Positions 7,693 to 15,600 of a stretch of DNA of 24,672 nucleotides are shown here, piece by piece. Source of the DNA: RGIG7213 sp045652135 (GTDB lineage: Bacteria > Bacillota > Clostridia > Oscillospirales > CAG-272). The stretch's first letter is position 1. Each line of letters starts with the position of its first letter. Position numbers and translations under genes: made by a program. The stretch covers positions 1 to 24,672 of the forward strand of contig JAZRTS010000208.1 of assembly GCA_045652135.1 (NCBI GenBank). The letters run 5' to 3'. Below the pieces are notes generated by a model, which searched no databases, was not told the DNA's origin, and worked only from the letters and a program-made list of their open reading frames with translations.

Positions 7693-8425
7693 TGTTCTCA
7701 TAAAGGTCGAAAACCTTAAAAAGCACTATTTAGGCGGTAAGGTCAAGGCGCTTGACGGCATAGATGCCGAAATTAAAAAGGGCGAAGTAATCGTTGTCAT
7801 CGGCCCTTCGGGAAGCGGTAAATCTACGTTTTTGCGCTCCCTCAACCTTTTGGAGCTTCCGACAGACGGCAAGATAACCTTTGACGGTGAGGATATTACA
7901 GCTGCAAAGGTGAACATAAACCGTCACAGACAAAAGATGGGTATGGTGTTCCAGCACTTCAACCTTTTCCCCAATATGACGATACTGCGCAATATGACGA
8001 TAGCTCCCATGAAGCTTCTCGGAAAGAAAAAAGAGGAAGCAGAAGCACAGGCTATGACGCTTTTAAACCGTGTCGGACTTGCTGACAGATGCAATGCTTA
8101 CCCCAGCCAGCTTTCGGGCGGTCAGAAGCAAAGAATCGCCATTGTGCGTTCTCTTTGTATGTCACCTGAGGTAATGCTGTTTGACGAGCCTACATCGGCA
8201 CTTGACCCCGAAATGGTCGGTGAGGTGCTTGACGTTATGCGTGAGCTTGCACGTGACGGTATGACAATGGTCGTTGTAACGCACGAAATGGGCTTTGCGA
8301 AGGAAGTCGGAAGCCGTGTGATATTTATGGATGAAGGCAGAATAATCGAAGAAGGCACACCGGATGAAATATTCCGTAATCCGAAAAGCGACAGATTAAA
8401 AAGCTTCTTGATGAAGGTGCTTTAA
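7682..8425 (+). CDS. Polar amino-acid ABC transporter ATP-binding protein
   Basis: The cytoplasmic ATPase (247 residues) that powers the importer, of the GlnQ/HisP type. All nucleotide-site motifs are intact: Walker A GPSGSGKST (about 41-49), Q-loop QHFNLF (about 91-96), signature LSGGQKQR (about 144-151), Walker B VMLFDEP with the D-loop SALD (about 164-175), and the H-loop VTHEM (about 199). The start is GTG at 7682, inside the permease reading frame; a strong AAAGGAGG (7664-7671) lies 10 bases upstream within the permease gene. It is the last gene of the operon, followed by two stem-loops. The ligand specificity is set by the lipoprotein and cannot be assigned. Confidence 0.96.
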   Translation: MKDNVLIKVENLKKHYLGGKVKALDGIDAEIKKGEVIVVIGPSGSGKSTFLRSLNLLELPTDGKITFDGEDITAAKVNINRHRQKMGMVFQHFNLFPNMTILRNMTIAPMKLLGKKKEEAEAQAMTLLNRVGLADRCNAYPSQLSGGQKQRIAIVRSLCMSPEVMLFDEPTSALDPEMVGEVLDVMRELARDGMTMVVVTHEMGFAKEVGSRVIFMDEGRIIEEGTPDEIFRNPKSDRLKSFLMKVL

Positions 8426-8432
8426 TAATAAA

Positions 8433-8460
8433 ATAAGCGACCGCAACTGTGGTCACTTAT
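8433..8460 (+). terminator. First stem-loop downstream of the importer operon
   Basis: ATAAG-C-GACC (8433-8442) pairs with GGTC-A-CTTAT (8451-8460) around an 8-base loop, with one C-A mismatch. No T-run follows, so it is probably an auxiliary 3' hairpin; the stronger terminator is the next one. Confidence 0.45.
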
Positions 8461-8465
8461 ACGAT

Positions 8466-8501
8466 AAAAGACAGAGTGTATTGATGTACACTCTGTCTTT
8501 T
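8466..8501. terminator. Bidirectional terminator between importer and Na/Pi genes
   Basis: A perfect 15-bp inverted repeat, arms 8466-8480 and 8487-8501, with a 6-base TTGATG loop. The arms begin AAAA and end TTTT, so each transcript ends in a U-run. It lies 40 bases after the ATPase stop and 11 bases after the stop of the convergent Na/Pi gene. Confidence 0.88.
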
Positions 8502-8512
8502 CTTTATAAATT

Positions 8513-10273
8513 TTATACGGAATATTTATTTTTGTACATTTCGTACTTCTCGGAAAATGCTGTGTTTATGCCCGATTTAACTTCATCGAGATATTTATGT
8601 ATTCCCTTTTCTCCCGAAACATCGATAAGCGTAACCGCAATGTTTGAACAATGGTCGGATACTCTTTCAAAGTTTGTAAGCAGATCCGACAGCACAAAGC
8701 CAAGCTCTATTGTACACGCACCGTTTTGCAAACGGTTGATGTGCTTTGTTTTGATGTCAAGTATAAGATCGTCTATACGTTCTTCAAGAGGTTCGACGTC
8801 TGCTGCCGCTACAATGTTGTTTTCCGAAAATGCTCTGAACGTTATATCAATTATCTCATCAAGTGCAAATTTCAATATTGCGATCTCGTGATTTGCCTGT
8901 TCTGAGAATGAAATTTTCTTTTCTTTCATCTCAATTATAGTATCAACTATATTTATAGCATGGTCGCCGATTCTTTCGAAATCACCTATTGCACGGAGAA
9001 GCTTTGATATCTGACGGCTGTCGGCATCAGTAAGGTCTTTGCTTGAAAGCTTGACGAGATATGCACCGAGCTGGTCCTCATATTCGTCAATGACAGTTTC
9101 AATTTCGCATATAGACTCGATCACCTTGCTGTCAAAATTATTAAGCAACGAAAGTGCGTCCTTGATAACCTTAACGGAATGCTTTGCCATATCCACCGTC
9201 ACACTGTTACATTCAGGAATAGCGAACGAGGGAGTATTAAGCAAACGCTCGTCAATAAGGGGAGCCACAACCGTCTTGTCTTCACCCTTGACAACAACCT
9301 CGGCAAGTTTGATAAGAAGCTTACCGAACGGCAACAGCATAAGTGTTGTCGTAATATTGAATATACTGTGTACAACAGCGATACCGAAAGCATCAATGGC
9401 GGTATCAAGAAATGCGAGCGTTATAAGATAGTCAACTATGCTGTAAATGGCAAGTATTACGACTGTACCGATTATATTGAAAGAAATATGTATTGCCGCA
9501 ACACGCTTTGCGTTTTTGGTAACACCTATACTTGAAATAAGCGATGTAACACACGTACCGATATTCTGTCCCATAATTATCGGAATTGCCATACCAAAGG
9601 TGATATTTCCTGTTAAAGCAAGCGACTGAAGTATCGCAACAGATGCCGCAGAGCTTTGGATAATGCCCGTGAAAAGCGCACCTACAACAACACCGATAAC
9701 GGGATTGTTGAACATTACAAGCACTTGGGCAAATGATTCGGACTCTGAAAGCGGTTCCATAGCATCGCCCATAAGCGACATACCGAACATAAGGACGGCA
9801 AAGCCTACGAGTATACTTCCGATGTCCTTCTTCTTTGAGCTTTTCGACATCATTATCATAACGACACCGATAAGAGCCAAGATAGCCGAGAAGTTAGCCG
9901 GCTTCAGCATACTCAGGAATATATTACCGCTGCTGTCATCGATTCCCGCAAGTGACAAAAGCCATGCTGTGAGTGTCGTACCTATGTTAGAACCCATAAT
10001 CGCGCTTACAGTTTGCGAAAACTGCATAACGCCTGAGTTTACAAGTCCGACGAGCATTACCGTGAAGGCTGATGATGACTGAATTGCGATTGTAATGCCC
10101 GCACCGAGCAAAATGCCTCGCGTGGTACTTGATGTAAGCGTATTCAATGCCCTTTCAAGCTTACCACCTGCCATTTTTTCAAGTCCGTTTGACATAACCG
10201 TCATACCGTAAAGAAAAAATGCAAGACCGCCAACAAGGCCTACAATCATAGAAAAAATTTCAGTTGCGCCCAT
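8513..10273 (-). CDS. Na/Pi cotransporter family protein with PhoU domain
   Basis: An integral membrane transporter of the NptA (SLC34-like) family, 586 residues, predicted to move phosphate with sodium. The membrane part (about 8-325) has the family's inverted duplication. Each half carries a QSS motif (QSSSAF 65-70, QSSAAS 206-211) followed by an (S/Q)NIGT motif (95-99 and 236-240). Residues about 350-565 form a cytoplasmic PhoU-like helical domain (ERIGDHAINIVD, later ERVSDHCSNIAV), the usual fusion in Firmicutes. PhoU regions are linked to phosphate-dependent control of uptake; some family members are proposed to export Pi, so direction is not certain. SD AAAGGAG lies 7 bases before the ATG. 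The gene is monocistronic between a terminator and a divergent gene. Confidence 0.93.
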   Translation of the reverse strand: MGATEIFSMIVGLVGGLAFFLYGMTVMSNGLEKMAGGKLERALNTLTSSTTRGILLGAGITIAIQSSSAFTVMLVGLVNSGVMQFSQTVSAIMGSNIGTTLTAWLLSLAGIDDSSGNIFLSMLKPANFSAILALIGVVMIMMSKSSKKKDIGSILVGFAVLMFGMSLMGDAMEPLSESESFAQVLVMFNNPVIGVVVGALFTGIIQSSAASVAILQSLALTGNITFGMAIPIIMGQNIGTCVTSLISSIGVTKNAKRVAAIHISFNIIGTVVILAIYSIVDYLITLAFLDTAIDAFGIAVVHSIFNITTTLMLLPFGKLLIKLAEVVVKGEDKTVVAPLIDERLLNTPSFAIPECNSVTVDMAKHSVKVIKDALSLLNNFDSKVIESICEIETVIDEYEDQLGAYLVKLSSKDLTDADSRQISKLLRAIGDFERIGDHAINIVDTIIEMKEKKISFSEQANHEIAILKFALDEIIDITFRAFSENNIVAAADVEPLEERIDDLILDIKTKHINRLQNGACTIELGFVLSDLLTNFERVSDHCSNIAVTLIDVSGEKGIHKYLDEVKSGINTAFSEKYEMYKNKYSV

Positions 10274-10298
10274 AAAGAAATCTCCTTTAATTATGATC

Positions 10299-10328
10299 AG
10301 TATAATTTTACATTTTAAAATAAAGCAA
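10299..10328 (-). promoter_or_regulatory. Possible promoter for the Na/Pi gene
   Basis: Read on the minus strand: TTGCTT (10328-10323), an 18-base spacer and TATACT (10304-10299). Hexamers are below consensus and the spacer is one base long, so this is a moderate call. It is the best candidate in the short gap before the Na/Pi start; no Pho-box-like repeats were recognised. Confidence 0.4.
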
Positions 10329-10399
10329 CGTAAAAAAAATATGTAAAAACAATGTTAACATTTGTTAGTACAAGTGCTGTGAAATTTTGTATTTTTCTG

Positions 10400-10428
10400 T
10401 TGACATTCCGAAAAAAATATAATAAAAT
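10400..10428 (+). promoter_or_regulatory. Promoter for the ElaA-type acetyltransferase gene
   Basis: TTGACA (10400-10405), a 17-base spacer and TAAAAT (10423-10428). Transcription would start near 10435, downstream of the more distant in-frame ATG at 10352. This supports the inner ATG at 10460 as the true start. Confidence 0.72.
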
Positions 10429-10459
10429 ATATGCAGAAAACGTAGAAAAGGAAAACAAT

Positions 10460-10897
10460 ATGGAATTAACAGTCAAAAAATTTGATGAACTTACAACAAG
10501 TGAGCTGTATGAAATAATTAAAGCCCGTATACAAATCTTCACCGTTGAGCAAAACTGTGCTTATCAGGATCTTGACGGAAAGGATTTTTATTGTTACCAC
10601 GTATTTTTCAGTGAAAACGGCAAAATTCTTGCTTATTGCAGAGTTGCACCGAAGGGACTCATTTACGAAAACGTGACGATTGGCAGAGTAATTACGGTTG
10701 CAAGAGGAACGGGGCTTGGCAAAAAGCTTATGCTTACGGCGCTTGAGGTGGCAAAGAAAAAGTTTTCCGCCGATATCATTTCGATAGGCGCGCAGATACA
10801 GGCGCAAGGCTTTTACGAAAAATGCGGTTTTGTATCAACTGACAAAAAATATATCGAAGACGGAATTCCTCACGTTATGATGTATAAGAATATATAA
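10460..10897 (+). CDS. elaA: ElaA-type GNAT N-acetyltransferase
   Basis: A soluble acetyltransferase of the GNAT fold, 145 residues, matching the small ElaA family whose substrate is not established. The N-terminal block ARIQIFTVEQNCAYQDLDGK (residues 22-41) is the family hallmark. The acetyl-CoA pyrophosphate loop is seen as GRVITVARGTGLGKKLM (75-91), with R82-G83-T84-G85-L86-G87 matching the R/Q-x-x-G-x-G/A rule. Near the C-terminus, AQGFYEKCGF is the usual GNAT beta-bulge segment. The frame is open upstream to an ATG at 10352, but that ATG lies before the promoter. The chosen ATG has AAAAGGA 7 bases upstream. The stop codon is inside the terminator hairpin. Confidence 0.9.
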   Translation: MELTVKKFDELTTSELYEIIKARIQIFTVEQNCAYQDLDGKDFYCYHVFFSENGKILAYCRVAPKGLIYENVTIGRVITVARGTGLGKKLMLTALEVAKKKFSADIISIGAQIQAQGFYEKCGFVSTDKKYIEDGIPHVMMYKNI

Positions 10898-10930
10898 AAA
10901 TAATCCGCATCACACGATGCGGATTATTTT
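10897..10930. terminator. Bidirectional terminator overlapping the elaA stop codon
   Basis: A perfect 15-bp inverted repeat (arms 10897-10911 and 10916-10930) with an ACAC loop. The left arm begins at the last base of the elaA stop; the right arm ends two bases before the stop of the convergent small gene at 10932. The AAAA/TTTT ends suit termination on both strands. Confidence 0.88.
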
Positions 10931-10931
10931 A

Positions 10932-11162
10932 TTAGTGGTTTGCTTTCCATTCTTCAGCCTTAGCCGCTGACATTCTGGTAATATTTTCAGTAGGGTGAAT
11001 TGACTTTTCTCCACCGTTTACATAAAGAAAATACTTACCGCCATCTGTTACGTAAAGTGATTCTTCGTATCCCTCGGGATCACCGAAATATCCTTGTGTG
11101 TATTTTTTAAGAAGCTCGGATGCTTCTGTATCATACTCAACCTTACAGATTATTTTTTTCAT
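10932..11162 (-). CDS. Small conserved-looking hypothetical protein
   Basis: A 76-residue protein that I cannot assign to a named family. It is hydrophilic, with no signal peptide or membrane segment. The middle section, YVTDGGKYFLYVNGGE, looks like a beta-hairpin, and the C-terminal ITRMSAAKAEEWKANH is likely a helix. Good evidence that it is a real gene: a strong GGAGGG ribosome site 5 bases before the ATG, a near-consensus promoter upstream (11193-11221) and a terminator directly after the stop. It is cytoplasmic by default. There is no operon partner. Confidence 0.75.
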   Translation of the reverse strand: MKKIICKVEYDTEASELLKKYTQGYFGDPEGYEESLYVTDGGKYFLYVNGGEKSIHPTENITRMSAAKAEEWKANH

Positions 11163-11192
11163 TTCTGCCCTCCTATCAATTCATTTTCATCT

Positions 11193-11221
11193 TTTATATC
11201 ACAAAACAGCGTTTATTTCAA
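11193..11221 (-). promoter_or_regulatory. Promoter for the 76-residue protein gene
   Basis: On the minus strand: TTGAAA (11221-11216), a 17-base spacer and TATAAA (11198-11193), preceded by TGA (extended -10). Predicted start near 11186, giving a short leader of about 23 bases that contains the GGAGGG ribosome site. Confidence 0.7.
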
Positions 11222-11280
11222 GTATTTTTTGTTAAGATAGTCATAATATCGTTATTGTAAGCTTTTACACTGTATTTTAT

Positions 11281-12279
11281 TTATACTTTTCCGTTACAGA
11301 TATCGTCTATCCGTTTCAGTTCTTCATTTGTAAGACAAGCACCTTCCGAAGCTCTTATATTGTCTGTTATCTGCTCAGGCTTTGATGCACCGACAAGAAC
11401 GCTAACCATTCCTTTTTTTGAAAGTACCCATTTAAGTGCAGTCTGAGCAAGCGTTTCGCCTCTTTCTTTTGCAAGCTCGTTAAGTTTTTTTATCTTTTCT
11501 ACGATCTCGGGTGTTACAGAGCTTTCCTTTAAAAAGCGTCCGTCTGTCATAACTCTGCTGTCAGTAGGAATTCCGTTTATATATCTGTTCGTCAAAAGGC
11601 CTTGTGCAAGAGGTGAAAAGGCAATCATTCCGCAGCCTACTTCAGAAGATGTCGCAAGTGCTCCGTTTTCCTCAACAGTTCTGTTAAATATGTTGTATCT
11701 GTTTTGATTTATAATAAACGGACATTTAAGCTCTTTGAGTATTTCAGATGCCCTCTTCATTCTTTCCCCGTCATAATTGGAAAGTCCGACATAAAGTGCT
11801 TTGCCGCTTTTTACTATACTGTCAAGCGCCCCCATAGTTTCCTCAAGCGGTGTTTCGGGATCGGGACGGTGGTGATAAAATATATCGACGTAATCAAGCC
11901 CCATACGCATAAGACTCTGATCAAGGCTTGCAATAAGATATTTACGGCTTCCGTAGTCACCGTACGGGCCATCCCACATCGTATAACCCGCTTTTGTGCT
12001 TATTATCAGCTCATCGCGGTATGATTTCATTTCGCCATTCAGTATTTTCCCGAAATTAATTTCAGCAGCACCCGGACAAGGGCCGTAATTATTCGCCAGA
12101 TCAAAATGTGTTATACCGTTATCAAATGCCGCAAAGCACATTTTTTTCATATTTTCAAAATCTGCATTATCACCGAAATTGTGCCACAAGCCGAGAGAAA
12201 CAACAGGTAGTTTCAACCCGCTGTTTCCACAGCGATTATAAGAAATTTTTTCATATCTTTTGTTATCAGCCTTATACAT
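11281..12279 (-). CDS. Aldo/keto reductase, YghZ-like
   Basis: A cytoplasmic NADPH-dependent oxidoreductase of 332 residues with an AKR (beta/alpha)8 barrel. The catalytic tetrad can be placed: D60 and Y65 in FDLANNYGP, K96 in STKAGY, and H136 or H137 in FYHHRPD. The stretch NNYGPCPGAAEINFG and the NQNRYNIFNR segment are typical of the YghZ (L-glyceraldehyde 3-phosphate reductase) and Kv-beta-like branch, whose members detoxify aldehydes such as methylglyoxal. The cofactor-site tail VLVGASKPEQITDN is present. SD GGAGG lies 4 bases before the ATG. It is transcribed from its own promoter, back to back with the DUF4298 gene; no clear terminator was found in 11222-11280. The physiological substrate is not determinable. 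Confidence 0.92.
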   Translation of the reverse strand: MYKADNKRYEKISYNRCGNSGLKLPVVSLGLWHNFGDNADFENMKKMCFAAFDNGITHFDLANNYGPCPGAAEINFGKILNGEMKSYRDELIISTKAGYTMWDGPYGDYGSRKYLIASLDQSLMRMGLDYVDIFYHHRPDPETPLEETMGALDSIVKSGKALYVGLSNYDGERMKRASEILKELKCPFIINQNRYNIFNRTVEENGALATSSEVGCGMIAFSPLAQGLLTNRYINGIPTDSRVMTDGRFLKESSVTPEIVEKIKKLNELAKERGETLAQTALKWVLSKKGMVSVLVGASKPEQITDNIRASEGACLTNEELKRIDDICNGKV

Positions 12280-12301
12280 AGAACCTCCGAATTAAAATAA
12301 C

Positions 12302-12330
12302 TTGACATATACCGTTTTATAAGCTAAAAT
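12302..12330 (+). promoter_or_regulatory. Promoter for the DUF4298 gene
   Basis: TTGACA (12302-12307), a 17-base spacer and TAAAAT (12325-12330). The leader is about 35 bases, with AAGGAG (12359-12364) 7 bases before the ATG at 12372. Confidence 0.75.
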
Positions 12331-12331
12331 A

Positions 12332-12360
12332 ATTATAACACAGCAAGATCTTACAGTCAA
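12332..12360 (-). promoter_or_regulatory. Promoter for the aldo/keto reductase gene
   Basis: On the minus strand: TTGACT (12360-12355), a 17-base spacer and TATAAT (12337-12332), with TGT before the -10. Its -10 is separated by a single base from the -10 of the divergent DUF4298 promoter, and its -35 shares two bases with the DUF4298 ribosome site. Confidence 0.8.
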
Positions 12361-12371
12361 GGAGATTTTAT

Positions 12372-12653
12372 ATGAAGACAAAATATATAGTCAAAAGAAT
12401 AAGACGAATGGAAAACCTAATGAATGAGGTCATTTATACTTTTGAAAATTCCGAAAATTTTTGGGATAATAAAAAAATGATGGAAAATGTGAATGTGCTT
12501 GCGGATTATATGGATTCGGGAGTATGGCTTTCAGATTTTGAAAAGCTCGAGCGCGGAGAGCTTCCGAAAAAGCTCAGATGCGGTGTACTTTCCGAGGATA
12601 CGCTTTACAATCTTTTATGCGATATAGATGAAGAACGACGGAATTCAAAATGA
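12372..12653 (+). CDS. DUF4298 domain-containing protein
   Basis: A small soluble protein of 93 residues. The C-terminal half (LADYMDSGVWLSDFEKLERGELPKKLRCGVLSEDTLYNLL) carries the conserved DUF4298 pattern Y-x-S/G-G-x-W-x-x-D-(F/Y)-x-(10)-LP-x-x-L-x-x-GVLSED-x-(L)YNLL. The N-terminal half is helical and charged (IRRMENLMNEVIYTFENSE). Function of the family is unknown. SD AAGGAG lies 7 bases before the ATG; a second possible start is at M13. The last seven codons and the stop are built into a strong terminator hairpin. It is divergent from the aldo/keto reductase gene and shares a control region with it, which hints at joint regulation but not at a shared function. Confidence 0.85.
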   Translation: MKTKYIVKRIRRMENLMNEVIYTFENSENFWDNKKMMENVNVLADYMDSGVWLSDFEKLERGELPKKLRCGVLSEDTLYNLLCDIDEERRNSK

Positions 12654-12667
12654 ATTCCGTCGTTCTT
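12631..12667. terminator. Strong terminator overlapping the DUF4298 3' end
   Basis: A perfect 17-bp inverted repeat (arms 12631-12647 and 12651-12667) with an AAA loop, followed by a long T-rich tract from 12664 on the plus strand. The left arm lies inside the coding sequence and the stop codon begins the right arm. It also lies 9 bases past the stop of the convergent giant gene, so it may end both transcripts, though the T-tract favours the plus direction. Confidence 0.9.
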
Positions 12668-12675
12668 TTTGTTTT

Positions 12676-15600
12676 TTATAATTCTTTTTTAAGCTTTTTG
12701 CTTAAAAGCACAGTTGATGCAAATGATATAACAGTTATAAGCGCTGTAAGCGGTATTATGTCAAATGTAGGCGGATTGTCCGCTTCATCGTCAACAACAA
12801 ACAGTACATCTACTGTGACATTATGCGACGGCTGGATAAAGCTGTATGTGCCGTCTTTGTTATCAGTCACAGAAACAACGTTTCCGTTTGCATCGGTTAC
12901 CGATATATTTTCTGTTTTATAACCGAAATCGGGTGTTACGGTTATGGTAACCGTTCCGTTTTCCTCACATTCGCTCTTATCAAGTGTCACCGTGCCGTGT
13001 TCGGCATCGTTTACCGTTACCGTATAAACAGGTGCGGGCACATCGCCTTCTACGTTTATTTCCGCTGTAGCATAAATGCCCCATCTCGGATAATATGCAC
13101 AAAGTGTTGCAGTGCCGTTACCGTTTGCCGTTATGACACCGTTTTCATCAACCGTTGCCACCAACGGATCATCGGTGGTAAATACAACATTTCCGGAAAG
13201 GTCATCCCACGGAGCTGTCATTGCACCTACACCAAATGTCATTCCCTCCGCAAGGTCTATTTTGCCGTCAATGCCGTTTATTTCAGCACACACGGGAACA
13301 CCGTGGATAAACTGAATTATCTTAGATGAATGTTCTTTGCCATTAATATACGTTGAAAGATTCATATCGATATATCCGAATGATGTGAAATCATCAACAG
13401 AAGGCTCAAACGGGATAACAGCGTTGAAGCTTTCTCCTGAAGCAAGCGCAGGGATATCAAATTCACAGTAAACCTCCGCTTCCTTTGTTCCGTCAAGTCT
13501 TATAAGCTTGCCAAGACTTGCTTCCGTATCCTTGTTTCCGATGTTTTTAACGGTTGCATATACGTAATATTTTCCGTTTTCAGATTTTATTGCGTCATCG
13601 GAAATTTTAAGCACGCTGCCATACGGAAGTTCCTTTGTAACCGTATCGGGATTTGCTATATCAACACCGCGTTCGTTGACGGTTATCTCTATCGACATAT
13701 CCGAAATATCATCCGGAATCACCCACGGAACTGTTATTTCATACGTTTCAGAAGCATTGAGGTGCATATCAAGCGAGTCGCTTGCAACCACTGTCTTAAC
13801 ACCGTTTTTAACCGTACTTACCGTATAATCAAAGCCCGTAGTTGTTATAAGACCTTCGTTCTGTACCGTAAACACAATATTTTCCGTTGTATTCTTGACA
13901 AGACTCATCGGAATGGTAATATCACCCAAAACGCTTATTGAGCCCTTGGGGCTGAATTCCATCTCAACGAGCTGATTCTTGCCGTTTTGTATATTGCCGT
14001 TATCATCTATCCAATGATCGTAATGGTTCGAAACAGCAAATATATCATTTTCTTTAGTCATAACAATATCAAATTCGTCTATGACCTTGCCGTAGTCTGT
14101 TATCTGAACTGCTTTGCCGAAGCCCCAGTTTTCGTGTGTCTCGGTATCGTCAACATCAACCGTTTCGTCATCGCTTTCCGAAACGTCGCGCTGATAGCGA
14201 GCGCCGAACAGCTCAACACCGTTGTCACCCTCTTTTGTGCCTGTCGATGTATAGAATATGTATATATCATCGCCGTTTGTCACAAGACGGTAATCTGCGA
14301 TGCTTACAGATGATGATTCGTCCTTCTGCAGATTTTCCTTTTCAGAGCTTATGTCATTATTGTAAAGCTCCTCAAACAAGGTGCGTTCATAATACTCTGT
14401 ATCAATACCAAGCTCATCTGCTGTTTTGCGATACCATTCTTTTTCTCCGCTTTCGGCACTATGTATGTATACGGACGATGCAGAGGATGCAGGATCGAAC
14501 AACGCTTCAAGCATGCTGCTTACGTCAAAAAGATTGAACAATCCGCCGTTTTCAAGCCACGTCAGATATACCGTACCGTCGATATTTGTAAGCACGGGGC
14601 TTGACTGGCTGAGCGCATCGTTAGTCATTGGAATGGGATAATACGTAATATCGGAATCGATATCGGTGACAGTTAAGAAAAGCTCACGGTCGGTGTAAGT
14701 ATTCAAATCGCAATCCTCATCTACCGTATACGTTGCAAGCATATAATTCTTGCCGTTTATCTGCGTTGTTTCACTCTTATAGTCGAATACAAGCGGATCC
14801 GTTAAGGTGGGATGCTTAACTGTGATAAATTCTTCCGACTGTACCGTTCTTGTCGGTATATCACATTTCACATAAGCCATTGTTGAATAAGTAGCGGTGA
14901 GGTCGAGAAGTCCTTCCTCTGTCTTCACGTCGCTTATATCACGCTTCATATAGCTGCAGTACAGCTTATCACCCACAATATTGAGCTGGGGTGCGAAGTT
15001 GAAAAATCCGTCATCAACAAGTGTCATTTCCTCGCTGAATGTGCCGTTTTCATATACTGCAACGGATATGCCGAGCGAATTGAGCTTATCGAAATTCGTA
15101 TCGTTTTCCGTAAACGTCTTGTTGGCATCTACCCACGCAACAGCCGCTTTTCCGTTTCTGTAGATAACAGTGGGATTTGTGTCCATCGTTCCGTCATCCG
15201 CAACCATTTCAGGTGCGCTCCAAACGCCGTCTTTATATACCGTATAGAACAGCGCCATATCGTTAAGTGTACCGACAGTACCTCTGTTACCTATAAAGAA
15301 CAGCATACGGCTTCCGTCATCAAACAGTATGAGCTTCGGGCGTGTACGCTCCGCCGCATCATCGAGAAGAACGCTTCTGTTCACTTCCTCAGGTGTTGCC
15401 TTTACAAATCCGTTATATCCGAAATCGGACATATCGGACGTACCTGCGTAATATTCGTGAAGTGCCGCATTCGTATTATTTCCGCTTTGCGCCGAACGCA
15501 CAGGATCATTTGATGATGATACAACATCAACCTTTCCGCCGAGGAATGACACGCTTGTCTTTCCCTCGTAAATACCGAAGCCGTATTTGAAATTACCGAC

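Noticed and set aside
8481..10082. Several open frames on the plus strand (for example 8481-8891, 9039-9431, 9663-10082)
   Set aside because: They are antisense to the well-supported Na/Pi-PhoU gene, lack ribosome sites, and their translations are low-complexity Ser/Ile/Thr-rich mirror sequence.
10352..10459. Upstream 36-codon extension of the ElaA-type gene
   Set aside because: It contains the TTGACA/TAAAAT promoter, and the ElaA family begins at the inner ATG with a good SD.
12650..12922. Plus-strand 90-codon frame beginning at the DUF4298 stop (ATGA-like overlap)
   Set aside because: It starts inside a strong terminator hairpin and is antisense to the C-terminal domain of the giant protein.
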